From assembly GCA_964346085.1 (NCBI GenBank), contig CAYFSZ010000064.1, positions 1-8,259 of the forward strand: a DNA stretch of 8,259 bases, written 5' to 3'. How positions within the stretch are numbered: position 1 is the first letter of the stretch; each line of letters starts with the position of its first letter. Source of the stretch: UBA5436 sp964346085. GTDB lineage: Bacteria > Bacillota > Clostridia > Saccharofermentanales > DTU023. A program made the translations under genes and the position numbers. The notes beneath the pieces were generated by a model. That model did not search any database. It had not been told where the DNA came from and was given only the letters and a program-made list of their open reading frames with translations. Of this stretch, positions 7,051 to 8,259 are shown piece after piece.

Positions 7051-7081
7051 ATAAAAAAGGTTGAGCATTTACCCAACCTTT
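7051..7081 (-). terminator. Intrinsic terminator of rpsU
   Basis: On the minus strand AAAGGTTG (7081-7074) pairs with CAACCTTT (7063-7056), an 8-bp stem with a 10-nt loop. T residues of the stem and tail then run to 7051 (TTTTTTAT). It starts about 25 nt after the rpsU stop and separates rpsU from recJ. Confidence 0.85.
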
Positions 7082-7105
7082 ACATTCAGTATTTAGAAAC
7101 TACGA

Positions 7106-7279
7106 TTAACGTTTGCGTTTACGTGCAGCTTCAGATTTTCTTTTACGCTTAACGCTTGGCTTTTCGTAGTGCTCGCGTTTACGAACTTCAGCGAGAACTC
7201 CAGATCTTGCGCAAGAACGTTTAAAACGTCTAAGAGCACTGTCTAGGGATTCGTTCTCTTTAACCCTGATTTCTGTCAT
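7106..7279 (-). CDS. rpsU: Small-subunit ribosomal protein S21
   Basis: This 57-residue reading frame begins MTEIRVKENESLDSALRRFK and ends in the highly basic SEAARKRKR. It matches the S21 family over its full usual length. S21 binds the 30S subunit platform near the anti-Shine-Dalgarno end of 16S rRNA and helps initiation. ESLDSALRRFKR and REHYEKPSVKRK are the conserved core blocks. The wording EVRKREHYEKPS is closer to clostridial than to Bacillus S21. The ATG at 7279 is preceded by AGGGGAG (7298-7292) at about 12 nt, slightly long. The gene has its own promoter and terminator, so it forms a single-gene unit rather than the rpsU-yqeY or macromolecular-synthesis arrangement known elsewhere. 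Confidence 0.97.
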   Translation of the reverse strand: MTEIRVKENESLDSALRRFKRSCARSGVLAEVRKREHYEKPSVKRKRKSEAARKRKR

Positions 7280-7322
7280 TAACTTATCTCACTCCCCTCG
7301 CAGTGGTTTCAATATGTTTAGT

Positions 7323-7351
7323 ATTCTAACAATATCTTTATGAAATGACAA
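7323..7351 (-). promoter_or_regulatory. Strong promoter of rpsU
   Basis: On the minus strand TTGTCA (7351-7346), a 17-nt spacer and TAGAAT (7328-7323) with a preceding TGT give a near-consensus extended -10 promoter. Transcription should start near 7316, leaving a leader of about 37 nt. This is the best promoter match in the window, as expected for a ribosomal protein gene. Confidence 0.8.
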
Positions 7352-7455
7352 GCGTTTAATTTGCACTGTATTTTCTCTTATTTTTTCTGTTTTACAGGAG
7401 CTTAAAAATTCTAACATAATAATTTAGGTATAGATATTTTAACTATTTTGTTTTC

Positions 7456-7472
7456 AATTTCAAGAAATTCTT
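7456..7472. promoter_or_regulatory. Overlapping short palindromes upstream of the Crp/Fnr-like gene
   Basis: AATTTC (7456-7461) and GAAATT (7464-7469) are perfect inverted 6-mers two bases apart. They overlap AAGAAATTCTT (7462-7472), with 5-bp arms around a central A. They lie about 90-105 nt before the regulator start and upstream of its likely promoter, so an operator role is possible. In such AT-rich sequence short palindromes also arise by chance. They do not match the classical FNR or CRP site. Confidence 0.25.
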
Positions 7473-7495
7473 AATAATTTTGTTAATTTACGTGG

Positions 7496-7523
7496 TCTAC
7501 ACAACGCGAATTTAGTGTATATT
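7496..7523 (+). promoter_or_regulatory. Candidate promoter of the Crp/Fnr-like gene
   Basis: TCTACA (7496-7501), a 16-nt spacer and TATATT (7518-7523) give four and five matches to the consensus hexamers. The start would be near 7530, about 32 nt before the ATG. GTG and CAC, 5 nt apart (7492-7502), flank the -35 and could be part of an operator. The rest of the divergent spacer (7352-7561) holds no small gene that I can support. Confidence 0.4.
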
Positions 7524-7561
7524 CAATTTATAAACATCTCATTAAAAATTATCGGAGAATA

Positions 7562-8218
7562 ATGATGAGCAAAAATCAAAATAGAAATTCAATTTTTTCA
7601 AACATAACCCATGATGAACTTATTGTATTAAAAGAAAATCTGATCTACACAACGAAAGTGTTTAATAAGAATGAGCTAATCATTAAAATTGGGGATAACA
7701 TTGATTTCATTGGCTTGGTTCACACTGGGAAAGCCGCTGTAGAGTATTGCGATTTTCGTGGTGATAATAATGTATTGTACTTTATCCCTGCTGGTGATAC
7801 ATTTGCCGAAGTTTTTGCTTTTAATGCGAACAAAACGTCAATCGCCAATGTCCGTGCATTGGAAGAGTCTACAATACTTTTCGTCAATCGAGATAGCTTA
7901 ATTGATTTTTGTAGTCAACATCCTCAATCTTTTAACAAAATTATTTATAATCTGATTGAAAATCTCGCAGGTAAAAATCTCATGCTTTCTGAAAAAACAT
8001 TCCACGCTGGAGTCAAAACAATGCGCGGGAAAATTCTATCCCTCCTCTATTCATTCCGTTTGAAGCAGAATAAGAATATCGTGACTTTACCTTTTAACCG
8101 CCAAGAAATGGCTGATTATCTTGGTGTCGACCGTTCTGCTTTATCCAAAGAATTATGCGTTATGAAAAAAGAAGGCATTCTTAAATTCGAACATAATGTT
8201 TTTGAGGTTATTCAGTAA
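7562..8218 (+). CDS. Crp/Fnr-family transcriptional regulator, signal unknown
   Basis: This 218-residue cytoplasmic protein has the two-domain layout of the Crp/Fnr family. An N-terminal cupin-like sensor domain covers about 20-130. A long dimer helix and the linker TMRGKILSLLYSF (153-165) follow, and then a winged helix-turn-helix at about 178-210 with NRQEMADYLGVDRSALSKEL (179-198). The sensor keeps the Gly-rich turn (PAGDTFAE, 76-83). Where CRP has the Arg-Ser that binds the cAMP phosphate, this protein has Lys-Thr-Ser-Ile (91-94). There is no N-terminal cysteine cluster: the three Cys are at 63, 117 and 199, so an FNR iron-sulfur switch is also unlikely. GGAGA (7554-7558) is only about 3 nt from this ATG and about 6 nt from the second ATG at 7565, so translation may begin at 7565. 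The target genes are unknown; the downstream neighbour lies outside the window. Confidence 0.9.
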   Translation: MMSKNQNRNSIFSNITHDELIVLKENLIYTTKVFNKNELIIKIGDNIDFIGLVHTGKAAVEYCDFRGDNNVLYFIPAGDTFAEVFAFNANKTSIANVRALEESTILFVNRDSLIDFCSQHPQSFNKIIYNLIENLAGKNLMLSEKTFHAGVKTMRGKILSLLYSFRLKQNKNIVTLPFNRQEMADYLGVDRSALSKELCVMKKEGILKFEHNVFEVIQ

Positions 8219-8259
8219 ATTTCTCCAAATAGATTTTCGATGAAGTACGGCTTAGGGCT

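Noticed and set aside
7300..7309. AAACCACTGC in the rpsU leader (minus strand) is identical to the array sequence at 2201-2210 and 2245-2254
   Set aside because: A single 10-mer match without the flanking arms is plausible by chance in about 8 kb on two strands.
7387..7397. CTGTTTTACAG palindrome in the rpsU-regulator spacer
   Set aside because: Only 4-bp arms in AT-rich sequence, with no repeat elsewhere and no fitting position relative to a promoter.

Overview
The window is an AT-rich, low-G+C Firmicutes-type chromosomal segment. The clues are clean sigma-A-like promoters with extended -10 elements, AGGAG-type ribosome binding sites, an RNase J, a long bifunctional Rel protein, and an S21 with the C-terminal Arg/Lys tail usual in Clostridia. 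The Rel, RNase J and S21 sequences look more like Clostridia or Negativicutes than Bacilli, but that is impression from memory and no genus is claimed. A run of exactly 100 N at 2093-2192 shows that this is a draft scaffold.

Layout. 1-196: tRNA-Gln(CTG) on the minus strand and the plus-strand leader of an RNase J gene, with divergent promoters between them. 197-1933: rnj, followed by a strong intrinsic terminator at 1960-1991. 1934-2368: a gene-free stretch between the convergent rnj and rel genes. It holds a 44-bp-period tandem array (2037-2288) built from an 8-bp stem sequence and interrupted by the assembly gap. 2369-6886: the minus-strand pair recJ then rel, 3 nt apart and read from one recognisable promoter. 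7106-7279: rpsU on the minus strand with its own promoter and terminator. 7562-8218: a divergent Crp/Fnr-family regulator.

How the genes relate. Most of the window is housekeeping. RNase J handles mRNA decay and RNA maturation, RecJ is the single-strand DNA exonuclease of repair, Rel sets (p)ppGpp levels during starvation, and S21 is a small-subunit ribosomal protein. recJ and rel look co-transcribed and translationally coupled. The Crp/Fnr-like protein has no obvious cyclic-nucleotide or iron-sulfur ligand set, so its signal is unknown.

The one truly unexplained element is the repeat array. Every complete period contains an 8-bp stem, an 8-nt loop and a T5 tract, which is the form of a small intrinsic terminator facing rnj. 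The stem arms are constant while the loops and spacers differ on the two sides of the gap. The array is not a CRISPR and is not coding. Its true copy number is hidden by the gap.
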